From the IMG/VR virus record IMGVR_UViG_3300027743_000091, positions 1-23,249 of that record: a DNA stretch of 23,249 nt. One strand, given 5' to 3'. Numbering within the stretch: the stretch's first letter is position 1; each line of letters opens with the position of its first letter. The DNA is from a virus. Positions 1 to 4,324 of the stretch are shown here, piece by piece. Under the pieces are notes generated by a model. The model was not told the DNA's origin, searched no databases, and saw only the letters and a list, made by a program, of their open reading frames with translations. The position numbers and the translations under genes are program-made.

Positions 1-12
1 GTTTGGGAATGC

Positions 13-375
13 CTAGGTTTCGATCTTCTTTTGGCCCCCCCGGGTCTTGATCGCGTGACAACTCGAGCACAGCGGTTGAAAGTTTTTTGGATCGAGACGA
101 AGCGGATCATCGAGCGATCGAAACGGGATCACGTGATCACAATCGGTCGCGAGTGTGATCACATTTCGATCGCGACATGATCGGCACAGTTGGTTCTCGG
201 GTCGCGACATAAACCAGGACCGGACCCGTTGGTAGTCCTCATCGTATCCGCGCGCGGTTCGACTGCCGCGGTGGGCCCGGGCGTGGAGGGTACAGCGCGA
301 CGGCCCGCGCCCGGTCCCAATGACGAGCGCATGGCACCCCGGCTCGAGACACGGGCGGGGGGGTGATTGCGTCAC
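13..375 (-). CDS. HNH endonuclease, phage packaging-associated type
   Basis: This 120-residue protein is an HNH nuclease of the kind found beside phage terminases, where it supports terminase cutting during DNA packaging. Two zinc-knuckle pairs, CRSC (residues 64-67) and CSSC (103-106), frame the nuclease core. Asp80-His81 is followed by Asn98 and by His107 with Lys110, which gives the H-N-H arrangement. The N-terminal third has a further Cys/His-rich stretch. The GTG start abuts the stop of the upstream gene and has a GAGGGGGG ribosome site about seven bases before it. It is the last gene before the left edge. If the ends are joined, terS follows 65 bases downstream on the same strand, which is the usual HNH-terS-terL order. 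The nuclease call is secure; the packaging role is inferred from position. Confidence 0.9.
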   Translation of the reverse strand: MTQSPPRPCLEPGCHALVIGTGRGPSRCTLHARAHRGSRTARGYDEDYQRVRSWFMSRPENQLCRSCRDRNVITLATDCDHVIPFRSLDDPLRLDPKNFQPLCSSCHAIKTRGGQKKIET

Positions 376-663
376 CTAGCGCCCCCCTCTGCTGGGCGAC
401 CCGCCCCCCTGGTGTGTCGACGCCGGCCCCTCACCCCCCGCACGCGGGGCCCCCTCCCCCTCGAGCGCGCGCGCAATCATCATCAGCTCGGCCGGCGAGC
501 GGAGGACCACACGAATCCGACCGCCGCCGATCGCCTCGTCTGAAATGTGATCGTCGATGTCCATCACCACATGCGGCCCTTGGAGTCGCATCTGTTGCGG
601 GTTCGCCAGGCGGCCATCGGCGATCAGTTGCGTCACGACTTTTCGCAATTCATCCACAGTCAT
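376..663 (-). CDS. Hypothetical early protein, 95 residues
   Basis: I do not recognise this protein. The start at 663 (MTVDELRKVV) was chosen because GAAGGGAA sits seven to fourteen bases upstream; the open frame continues to 837 but with no better start. Residues 1-68 look like a compact fold: a helical N-terminus, a central strand-rich part (PHVVMDIDDH, then GGGRIRVVLR) and a helix (SPAELMMIARAL). The last 25 residues are a Gly/Ser/Arg/Pro-rich tail, probably disordered, encoded by very G-rich DNA. It lies between a winged-helix gene and the HNH gene in the leftward operon, and its TAG stop directly touches the GTG of HNH, so the two are probably translationally coupled. Confidence 0.7.
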   Translation of the reverse strand: MTVDELRKVVTQLIADGRLANPQQMRLQGPHVVMDIDDHISDEAIGGGRIRVVLRSPAELMMIARALEGEGAPRAGGEGPASTHQGGGSPSRGGR

Positions 664-674
664 ACGTGTTCCCT

Positions 675-1079
675 TCAGGCCGCTGTGTTCCACGGGACCC
701 AGACGATCGCGCGCCGACCTGACGACGTCAGGCGACGCAAGCCGGTATCCCGCACAAACGCGCGCGTGTGGAGATCCCAGAGGCGCGCGCTCGCCGTTTG
801 ATGTCGGAGCTGGAAAAATTCCTCGACCTCGGCGCACGTCATACCCCGATCGCCGCGCCGGCGGATCTCTGAGAGAATTTCGGCGCAGAGCGTGCCGGCG
901 GTCGGGCTGATCGCATCGGCCGCGGCCTCGGATGTTTCGCGACCTTGCGCAAACGGCGCGCGGTAGTCCGTCGGCAGGACATCATCGCGGCCGCCCTGGC
1001 GGCCATCACACCGGCGTTCGTGGTCGGGCTCGAGTGGGTCGCCGCCGCAATGCAAACAACGTAAGGGGGTGTTGTACAT
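675..1079 (-). CDS. Winged-helix DNA-binding protein with N-terminal Cys pair
   Basis: The C-terminal part (about residues 79-130) reads as a winged helix. A first helix (MTCAEVEEFF) leads into a recognition helix (LRHQTASARLWDLHTRAFV), and a wing of the form RDTGLRRLTSSGRRAIVW follows. This pattern is common in small phage early proteins. The N-terminus has CLHC plus a later Cys, possibly a partial zinc site, followed by a charged linker. The ATG at 1079 has a weak GAGG upstream. It follows the 83-residue winged-helix gene by six bases. A DNA-binding role in regulation or replication is inferred; no target can be read from the sequence. Confidence 0.75.
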   Translation of the reverse strand: MYNTPLRCLHCGGDPLEPDHERRCDGRQGGRDDVLPTDYRAPFAQGRETSEAAADAISPTAGTLCAEILSEIRRRGDRGMTCAEVEEFFQLRHQTASARLWDLHTRAFVRDTGLRRLTSSGRRAIVWVPWNTAA

Positions 1080-1085
1080 GCGGCC

Positions 1086-1337
1086 TCAATTCAGCCCGCG
1101 GTAATTCCAGGCGTAGGCCTGGCCATCACGGCGGCCGACGTGCGACGCGGGGATCGCGCGGAGGATTTTTCCTTGTTTGGTCAGCTCATAGATCGCGTGG
1201 TTCACTTGCGCGACCGTCAACCCGGTTAAATCAATCAGCGTCAGGATCGTCAGATACCGACCCGGCCGCGCGCGCAGCTCAAGCCGGATCTGTTGCGTCG
1301 GCGTCAGGACGTCCGCGGGGCCGAGGTCGTTGATCAT
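1086..1337 (-). CDS. Small winged-helix-like DNA-binding protein, 83 residues
   Basis: The protein looks like a minimal winged helix. Helix 1 is around residues 12-25 (LTPTQQIRLELRA). Helices 2 and 3 span about 28-55, where the segment LTVAQVNHAIYELTKQGKIL is the typical recognition helix leading to the wing. The end AYAWNYRGLN closes the wing strand. It starts by an ATGA overlap with the 54-residue membrane-protein gene, so it is translationally coupled to it. Two winged-helix genes in a row in an early operon fit transcription control or origin binding, but neither function is proved. Confidence 0.75.
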   Translation of the reverse strand: MINDLGPADVLTPTQQIRLELRARPGRYLTILTLIDLTGLTVAQVNHAIYELTKQGKILRAIPASHVGRRDGQAYAWNYRGLN

Positions 1338-1498
1338 TTGCGCCCGTCCCCGCGTAACAGGATCCGGAGGCGTTCGCGCCGTCGGATTTCCTCAAACCGC
1401 GCGCGCTCGTGTGCGAGCCAGCGCCGATAGATCAGCGTGAGGCCGGCGACGAGCACAACGGCCAGGAGTCCGGCGGGGAGCGTGACGTCGGGGATCAT
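1334..1498 (-). CDS. Small single-pass membrane protein, 54 residues
   Basis: The start at 1498 was chosen for a near-perfect ribosome site, GGAGGAAA, six bases upstream, and for the ATGA overlap with the end of rusA. After a short N-terminus (MIPDVTLP) comes one hydrophobic segment at about residues 7-26 (AGLLAVVLVAGLTLIY). A strongly basic amphipathic tail follows, rich in Arg and Glu (RRWLAHERARFEEIRRRE and beyond). This is a single-pass inner-membrane protein with a positively charged cytoplasmic tail. Similar small proteins occur in early operons of many phages without a known role. A spanin or holin role is not supported by its position between rusA and a winged-helix gene. Confidence 0.75.
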   Translation of the reverse strand: MIPDVTLPAGLLAVVLVAGLTLIYRRWLAHERARFEEIRRRERLRILLRGDGRK

Positions 1499-1914
1499 TC
1501 GGTTTCCTCCATCACAATCACGCGCGCGCGGACCGTGTCGGCGTAGATTTTCCGGACCGACAGCGCGACGACCTGGCCATCGTCGGCATAGGCGATCCCG
1601 GTTAAGGCATCCATCAGCGCGCGACACAACTTGTCAACATCGGGGCGGACGCACGGGGTAACGCGGACCCGATCGCGGCCCTTCGGACGCGGCAAGCCGT
1701 AGACGACCGACACGGTCACGCCGCGGCCTTTCGGGACCATCGTCACGCCGGCCTGGCGCGCCGCCCAGCGGACCGCGGCCTCAAAGGATTTGCCGTGCTT
1801 GCTATCGGTTTTGGTGCGCAGTTTCCCGCGGCGGTCGAGAAATGAAAACGTCGAGCCCTTCACCGCGAAGGGCCCAGGGACTTCGAAATAGAAGGATTCC
1901 GGATTTGGGTCCAT
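1495..1914 (-). CDS. rusA: RusA-family Holliday junction resolvase
   Basis: RusA is a dimeric, Mg2+-dependent endonuclease that resolves four-way DNA junctions during phage recombination and replication. With the start at 1914 the protein has 139 residues, close to the usual 120-140. The hallmark segment is at residues 90-113: RPDVDKL supplies Asp92 and Asp94, and YADDGQV supplies Asp111 and Asp112, the acidic residues that bind metal. The N-terminus (FEVPGPFAVKG) matches the family's first strand. An in-frame start at 2004 exists, but it would overlap the upstream gene by 86 bases; the ATG at 1914 lies four bases after that gene's stop and has GGTAAAG upstream. It lies directly downstream of the replication gene. 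Confidence 0.93.
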   Translation of the reverse strand: MDPNPESFYFEVPGPFAVKGSTFSFLDRRGKLRTKTDSKHGKSFEAAVRWAARQAGVTMVPKGRGVTVSVVYGLPRPKGRDRVRVTPCVRPDVDKLCRALMDALTGIAYADDGQVVALSVRKIYADTVRARVIVMEETE

Positions 1915-1918
1915 CGCT

Positions 1919-2404
1919 TTACCGCGTTTCCGTTTTTCGCGCGCGCGCGAGTTGAGTAGTACGTACTGACGGATCACTGACGGATCGGGTGAAGTGGGCT
2001 TCACCCCTGGGGTGAAGTGGGCTTCGTGTGTACGCCTGTGGATGACTGTGGAAAACTCCCGTGTTCTCGGGTTTTCCTTCGGGTTTTTGGTACGCCCCCT
2101 GTTGAAATAGTGACAGCTGCCCCGGATCGCCTTTTTGGGGCAATGCGACCTCGAGAAATCGGTAGCGGGCGGCGCGGCGGGGGGCGTGGGTTTCCTCGAG
2201 CACGAGGACGCCGAGGCGCCGCAATTCCTGCAATGCGGTCTGGGTCGCGCGCTCGGTCCGTCCCATCATGCGGGCGACCCGCGCGACACTCGGGTAGACG
2301 CGCGATCCATCATCCGCGGCAAACGACGCGAACGCGGTGGCGTACGGCTTCAGCCAAGCCGGCAAGGCGGAATTGAGGACCGCCGAGACGAGGCGCCCGC
2401 TCAC
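1919..2404 (-). CDS. Phage replication protein: helix-turn-helix domain plus QLSLF clamp-binding motif
   Basis: The start is the GTG at 2404, which overlaps the upstream TGA (GTGA) and has GGAAGGG seven bases before it; the frame upstream of it is not needed. Residues 15-70 form a winged-helix replication-initiator type domain: ALPAWLKPYATAFASFA, then YPSVARVARMMGRTERATQTALQELRRLGVL. Residues 96-100 read QLSLF, the consensus pentapeptide with which bacterial proteins bind the DNA polymerase III beta clamp. The remainder (about 101-161) is polar and probably disordered, and its DNA carries origin-like repeats. No helicase or primase is encoded nearby, so the protein may recruit host factors directly. 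The replication role rests on domain type, motif, neighbours (rusA, HTH genes) and the embedded repeats. Confidence 0.75.
   Translation of the reverse strand: MSGRLVSAVLNSALPAWLKPYATAFASFAADDGSRVYPSVARVARMMGRTERATQTALQELRRLGVLVLEETHAPRRAARYRFLEVALPQKGDPGQLSLFQQGAYQKPEGKPENTGVFHSHPQAYTRSPLHPRGEAHFTRSVSDPSVRTTQLARARKTETR
1987..2088. other. Putative replication origin inside the replication gene
   Basis: Three repeat classes lie side by side. First is a 16-bp perfect direct repeat, GGGTGAAGTGGGCTTC, at 1987-2002 and 2010-2025; between the copies it creates a dyad of CTTCACCCC and GGGGTGAAG around one T. Next come two DnaA-box-like sites in tandem, TGTGGATGA (2037-2045) and TGTGGAAAA (2047-2055), each one mismatch from TGTGGATAA. 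Last are two copies of TCGGGTTTT, 12 bp apart (2067-2075 and 2079-2087), in a T-rich patch that could unwind. An origin inside the initiator gene is known from lambda O. The assignment is inference from arrangement. Confidence 0.5.
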
Positions 2405-2667
2405 CGGGCGCCCTTCCGATTCTTGCGCCAGCCGTAGTTTTTTTCGGCGGCGAGCGGGTTCCGCTTGCGCTCGTCGAGCCAGGCGAGGACCGCCGACCAC
2501 TGCCAGCCGATCCGCGCCGGCGTCAGCTGGATCGGTTTCGGAAAGCGCCCGTCGCGACACATGCGCCAGATCGTCGGGTATGACAACGGGATCCGCTCGA
2601 GGAGTTCCGCGGTCGTCAGGATGCGATCGTCCTGGGGATCGACTTTGGTCGGAAACGCTTTAACCAT
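2401..2667 (-). CDS. AlpA-family DNA-binding regulator / excisionase-like protein
   Basis: The protein has 88 residues and matches the AlpA/excisionase type of helix-turn-helix. An N-terminal strand and helix (ILTTAELLERIPLS) precede the recognition region (YPTIWRMCRDGRFPKP), and then comes the characteristic ARIGWQWSAVLAWLDERK ending. Such proteins act as prophage regulators or as recombination directionality factors. Because int lies elsewhere and on the opposite strand, this protein is a candidate for the missing excisionase, but it could equally be a transcription regulator. The ATG overlaps the upstream stop (TAATG), and its own stop overlaps the GTG of the replication gene, so it is tightly coupled in the early operon. 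Confidence 0.85.
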   Translation of the reverse strand: MVKAFPTKVDPQDDRILTTAELLERIPLSYPTIWRMCRDGRFPKPIQLTPARIGWQWSAVLAWLDERKRNPLAAEKNYGWRKNRKGAR

Positions 2668-2993
2668 TACGCGCCCGCCGATCGGGGCGCCTTCTTGGCG
2701 GCGCGGGCCGCGGCCGCTTTGGCATTGGCGGCGATTAACTTATGTCGAGCACTGCGGCGATCGCGCTCGTGACACTGGCTCACGTACTGCTCGACTTTGT
2801 AGAGCGTCCGATCGTACGGCTCGTGTGATTCGCGATCCTTCAACAGTGCGTACAAGGTTCGCGCGGAGAGGTGAAACCCGGCCGCACTCATCGCCGCGGC
2901 CAGTTCGCGGATTGACCAATCGTTGCGGAGGCGAATTTCATTGAGGTCCTCGAGGACGGCGCGCGTGTGCGTGGATGGCAACGACGACGACAT
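2667..2993 (-). CDS. HTH regulator, first gene of the leftward early operon
   Basis: The protein has 108 residues. Residues 14-72 look like an XRE/Cro-like helical domain: LNEIRLRNDWSIRELAAAM, then LSARTLYALLKDRE as the turn and recognition helix, then YDRTLYKVEQYV. The last 35 residues are Ala/Lys/Arg-rich and could form a basic DNA-binding tail. It is divergent to the repressor at 3218 and is the first gene read from the putative promoter at 3110-3081, the place of cro in lambdoid phages. The ATG has no strong ribosome site (GGACCC only). The Cro-like role is inferred from position and fold. Confidence 0.75.
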   Translation of the reverse strand: MSSSLPSTHTRAVLEDLNEIRLRNDWSIRELAAAMSAAGFHLSARTLYALLKDRESHEPYDRTLYKVEQYVSQCHERDRRSARHKLIAANAKAAAARAAKKAPRSAGA

Positions 2994-3020
2994 ACCGGCG
3001 GGTCCAATTCTGCGAACGCG

Positions 3021-3070
3021 ACCGCAAGGGTCGAGCTTGCGTCAGGTCACCGCAAGCGGTTCGCTTGCGT
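3021..3070. promoter_or_regulatory. Two tandem dyad operators in the early control region
   Basis: Two 22-bp elements lie 28 bp apart, at 3021-3042 and 3049-3070. Each begins ACCGCAAG and ends GCTTGCGT with six variable bases between. The second contains a perfect dyad, CGCAAGCG-GTT-CGCTTGCG. They lie just downstream of the putative leftward promoter, so a bound repressor could block early transcription. A related palindrome follows int at 5562-5583. Binding by the repressor at 3218 or by its divergent HTH neighbour is inferred. Confidence 0.6.
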
Positions 3071-3080
3071 GAAAACGCAA

Positions 3081-3110
3081 ACCCTAGCGAATGGTTCAAC
3101 CCCTTGTCAA
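3081..3110 (-). promoter_or_regulatory. Putative leftward early promoter
   Basis: On the minus strand a perfect -35 box TTGACA (3110-3105) is followed after 18 bases by TAGGGT (3086-3081), a -10 box that keeps the key T-A-N-N-N-T pattern. Transcription would start near 3074, enter the operator dyads and reach the HTH gene at 2993. No equally good rightward promoter for the repressor is visible; weak TAAGTT and TTATGT sequences lie at 3185-3194. Confidence 0.5.
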
Positions 3111-3217
3111 CCTACCCATATGAGCCCTCTATGAGAGCGTGTGCAGAGTTTGCAAAGTTGTGATTTGAGTAATAGGCTTACGGCTAAGTTATGTAATTCC
3201 CTGAAAGGGGTCCGGGA

Positions 3218-3679
3218 GTGGCAAGTCGCGCCGTGTCAGTCTTTCCGAAAATCTTTGCCGCCTGTCTCGCCGCCTATGGCGGGACGAAACAACAGCTGGC
3301 GCGCGAGCTGGGGATTACCCCCTCGTCGTTGAGTCACTTGGCCGTCGGGAACATGGGCGCCAGTGTCGACGTGTGTCTCCGCCTGGCGGCGGCGTCGGGG
3401 GTGTCGGCGTCGAAGATTTTACGGGCCGCCGGCAAACACGACGTCGCGGACCTGATCGAGCAGCTCTACGGGCGCGCGGCGACCGCGCGGATCGGGGTCG
3501 CGATGTCGCCCGACGAGCGGGAATTTATCGAAAAACTCCGGCGGGTCCGGCCGCGGTCGCGCCGCGCGATCCGGTTCTTGATCGATGCGTGTGCGTTTGC
3601 CAATGGCGCGCTCGAGTTGCCGAGCGAACACGCCGCGCGCCGCTTACCGTCGACGCATATCCGACGACGGGCGGGTTAA
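3218..3679 (+). CDS. CI-like lysogeny repressor, XRE family, no S24 peptidase domain
   Basis: The protein has 153 residues with one XRE helix-turn-helix at about residues 20-72 (GGTKQQLARELGITPSSLSHL is the scaffold and recognition part). A short helical segment follows (SPDEREFIEKLRRVRPRSRRAIRFLID), as seen in single-domain phage repressors. There is no Ser/Lys protease domain of LexA/CI type, so classical RecA-triggered self-cleavage is not expected. The GTG start has GAAAGGGG and GGGA upstream. The gene is divergent from the early operon and co-oriented with the 62-residue gene and int, the usual place for the lysogeny repressor. The HTH is clear; the repressor role is inferred from position. 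Confidence 0.8.
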   Translation: MASRAVSVFPKIFAACLAAYGGTKQQLARELGITPSSLSHLAVGNMGASVDVCLRLAAASGVSASKILRAAGKHDVADLIEQLYGRAATARIGVAMSPDEREFIEKLRRVRPRSRRAIRFLIDACAFANGALELPSEHAARRLPSTHIRRRAG

Positions 3680-3696
3680 TCTACGCCCTTCGTCCC

Positions 3697-3712
3697 CTGT
3701 CAGCGTTGACAG
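3697..3712. repeat. Short inverted repeat after the repressor gene
   Basis: CTGTCA (3697-3702) and TGACAG (3707-3712) form a perfect 6-bp dyad with a 4-base centre. It could be a small hairpin, a protein site, or part of a promoter: TTGACA at 3706-3711 reads rightwards, but no convincing -10 box follows at the right distance. The rest of 3680-3811 has no credible gene. Confidence 0.3.
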
Positions 3713-3763
3713 TTGCTCCACCATTGTGTCGGACCATACAGTTTGCGCTCGGCAGTTCGGTTG

Positions 3764-3796
3764 CCCGGCGCGTCCCCCCAGACGAGCGGGTTTAAG
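3764..3796 (+). terminator. Possible intrinsic terminator after the repressor
   Basis: CCCG and CGTC (3764-3774) can pair with GACG and CGGG (3781-3790) across a CCCCCA loop, with a small internal bulge, and TTTAAG follows directly. The stem is broken and the T tract short, so this is a weak terminator at best. It may be read-through into the 62-residue gene. Confidence 0.3.
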
Positions 3797-3811
3797 GGGG
3801 AGTATTCCACC

Positions 3812-4000
3812 GTGGCGACGAGTCGACGACCGCGATCTGCTCTGCACCTAGTTCCGCGCCCCACGCCCGCCAAAGCGATCCTCCGCGAACCTGATCGCCG
3901 CATTCGCGAACGCTTACCGCACACGCCACAACAGATCCGCCAGGCGATCGCCGACATCCTGGTGGACCTCGTCCCGGCGCGAAAAGCTGCACGGCGTTAG
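3812..4000 (+). CDS. Hypothetical basic protein, 62 residues, between repressor and attP
   Basis: I do not recognise this protein. The GTG at 3812 was chosen because AAGGGGGAG lies eight bases upstream; the frame stays open from 3713 but without a ribosome site. The N-terminal half is rich in Arg and Pro (ATSRRPRSALHLVPRPTP). The C-terminal half (RIRERLPHTPQQIRQAIADILVDLV) looks helical, followed by a basic end. Its TAG stop lies inside the first arm-type repeat of attP. Proteins of this size next to attP are sometimes excisionases, but no AlpA/Xis signature is visible here. Confidence 0.6.
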   Translation: MATSRRPRSALHLVPRPTPAKAILREPDRRIRERLPHTPQQIRQAIADILVDLVPARKAARR

Positions 4001-4016
4001 CACAACGTTAGCAAAT
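3994..4016. repeat. attP arm-type repeat, left copy
   Basis: This 23-bp element is two 11-bp units in tandem, CGTTAGCACAA then CGTTAGCAAAT. It recurs at 4255-4277 in the same orientation with a single difference (C at 4003, A at 4264). Paired direct repeats on both sides of a recombination core are typical arm sites bound by the N-terminal domain of tyrosine integrases. It overlaps the stop codon of the preceding gene. Confidence 0.7.
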
Positions 4017-4075
4017 CGCGGTTTGGGGCGTCTCAGAAGTTGCACTGTGAGAGTGCAGATACGGTCAATATGCGC

Positions 4076-4214
4076 GGATTCAGGCCCAAATATAGTGCCG
4101 GGGGCGGGAATCGAACCCGCACGAGGGGGTGACCCTCTCAGGATTTTAAGTCCCAAATTCCACGTGGAACACGGCGCGTTTATAAACCTCCCCCTAGTAT
4201 TTCGGCCTGAATCC
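4076..4214. repeat. 17-bp inverted repeats bracketing the att core
   Basis: GGATTCAGGCCCAAATA at 4076-4092 is matched in inverted orientation at 4198-4214 with one mismatch. The pair encloses the tRNA-derived core (4096-4155) and a perfect 12-bp palindrome, TTCCACGTGGAA, at 4158-4169. A smaller stem, TGCACT/AGTGCA, lies at 4041-4057. These may be core-type, Xis or host-factor sites, or a structural element. Confidence 0.5.
4096..4155 (-). other. attP core: 3' half of a tRNA-Leu(UAA) gene
   Basis: Read on the minus strand, this is the 3' part of a tRNA: GGGA, the loop CTTAAAA with anticodon TAA, then TCCT, a long variable arm, a T-arm with stem GCGGG/CCCGC around TTCGATT, and the acceptor strand CCCCGGC plus discriminator A. 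The long variable arm and TAA anticodon mean leucine. The 5' half is absent, so this is not a working tRNA gene. It is the segment a tyrosine integrase uses to enter a host tRNA-Leu gene while restoring its 3' end. CCA is not encoded. Confidence 0.85.
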
Positions 4215-4254
4215 TTGTATTCTATTTTCTGGTATTGCGCTGAGTTTCGTCGCA

Positions 4255-4277
4255 GCGTTAGCAAAACGTTAGCAAAT
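4255..4277. repeat. attP arm-type repeat, right copy
   Basis: This copy of the 23-bp double unit (CGTTAGCAAAA then CGTTAGCAAAT) matches the left copy at 22 of 23 positions. It lies about 100 bp from the core and 48 bp before int. The 11-bp internal period places both units on the same face of the helix. Confidence 0.7.
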
Positions 4278-4291
4278 GAATTTCGGATCAT

Positions 4292-4318
4292 CCTCTCAGG
4301 CGTTTAGGTCCTGAGAGG
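4292..4318 (+). promoter_or_regulatory. int: Hairpin that can hide the integrase ribosome site
   Basis: CCTCTCAGG (4292-4300) and CCTGAGAGG (4310-4318) form a perfect 9-bp stem with a 9-base loop. The right arm contains GAGAGG, the only good Shine-Dalgarno sequence for the integrase GTG at 4325. In the mRNA the left arm would act as an anti-ribosome site. A T4 run follows the stem, so a weak terminator is an alternative reading. The left part (4292-4311) is also an imperfect direct copy of the att core sequence at 4134-4153. Confidence 0.5.
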
Positions 4319-4324
4319 TTTTGA

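Noticed and set aside
370-470. G-rich runs on the minus strand as another quadruplex
   Set aside because: One loop would be about ten bases, and the runs encode the Gly-rich tail of the 95-residue protein; general GC richness is enough.
1334-1498. 54-residue membrane protein as a holin
   Set aside because: It lies in the early operon between rusA and a winged-helix gene, not near late genes, and has a single span with a long basic tail.
3104-3134. Rightward promoter TTGTCA with CTCTAT or TCTATG
   Set aside because: The same bases give a perfect TTGACA on the other strand with a better -10 box; the rightward match is poor.
2975-3163. 62-codon plus-strand frame over the early control region
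   Set aside because: It covers the promoter and both operator dyads and starts inside the divergent HTH gene without a ribosome site; its repeats are better explained as operators.
4023-4307. Plus-strand 94-codon frame across the att region
   Set aside because: It reads GAGIEPARGGDPLRILSP, the classic false protein made by the antisense of a tRNA 3' half, and it spans arm sites and the core.
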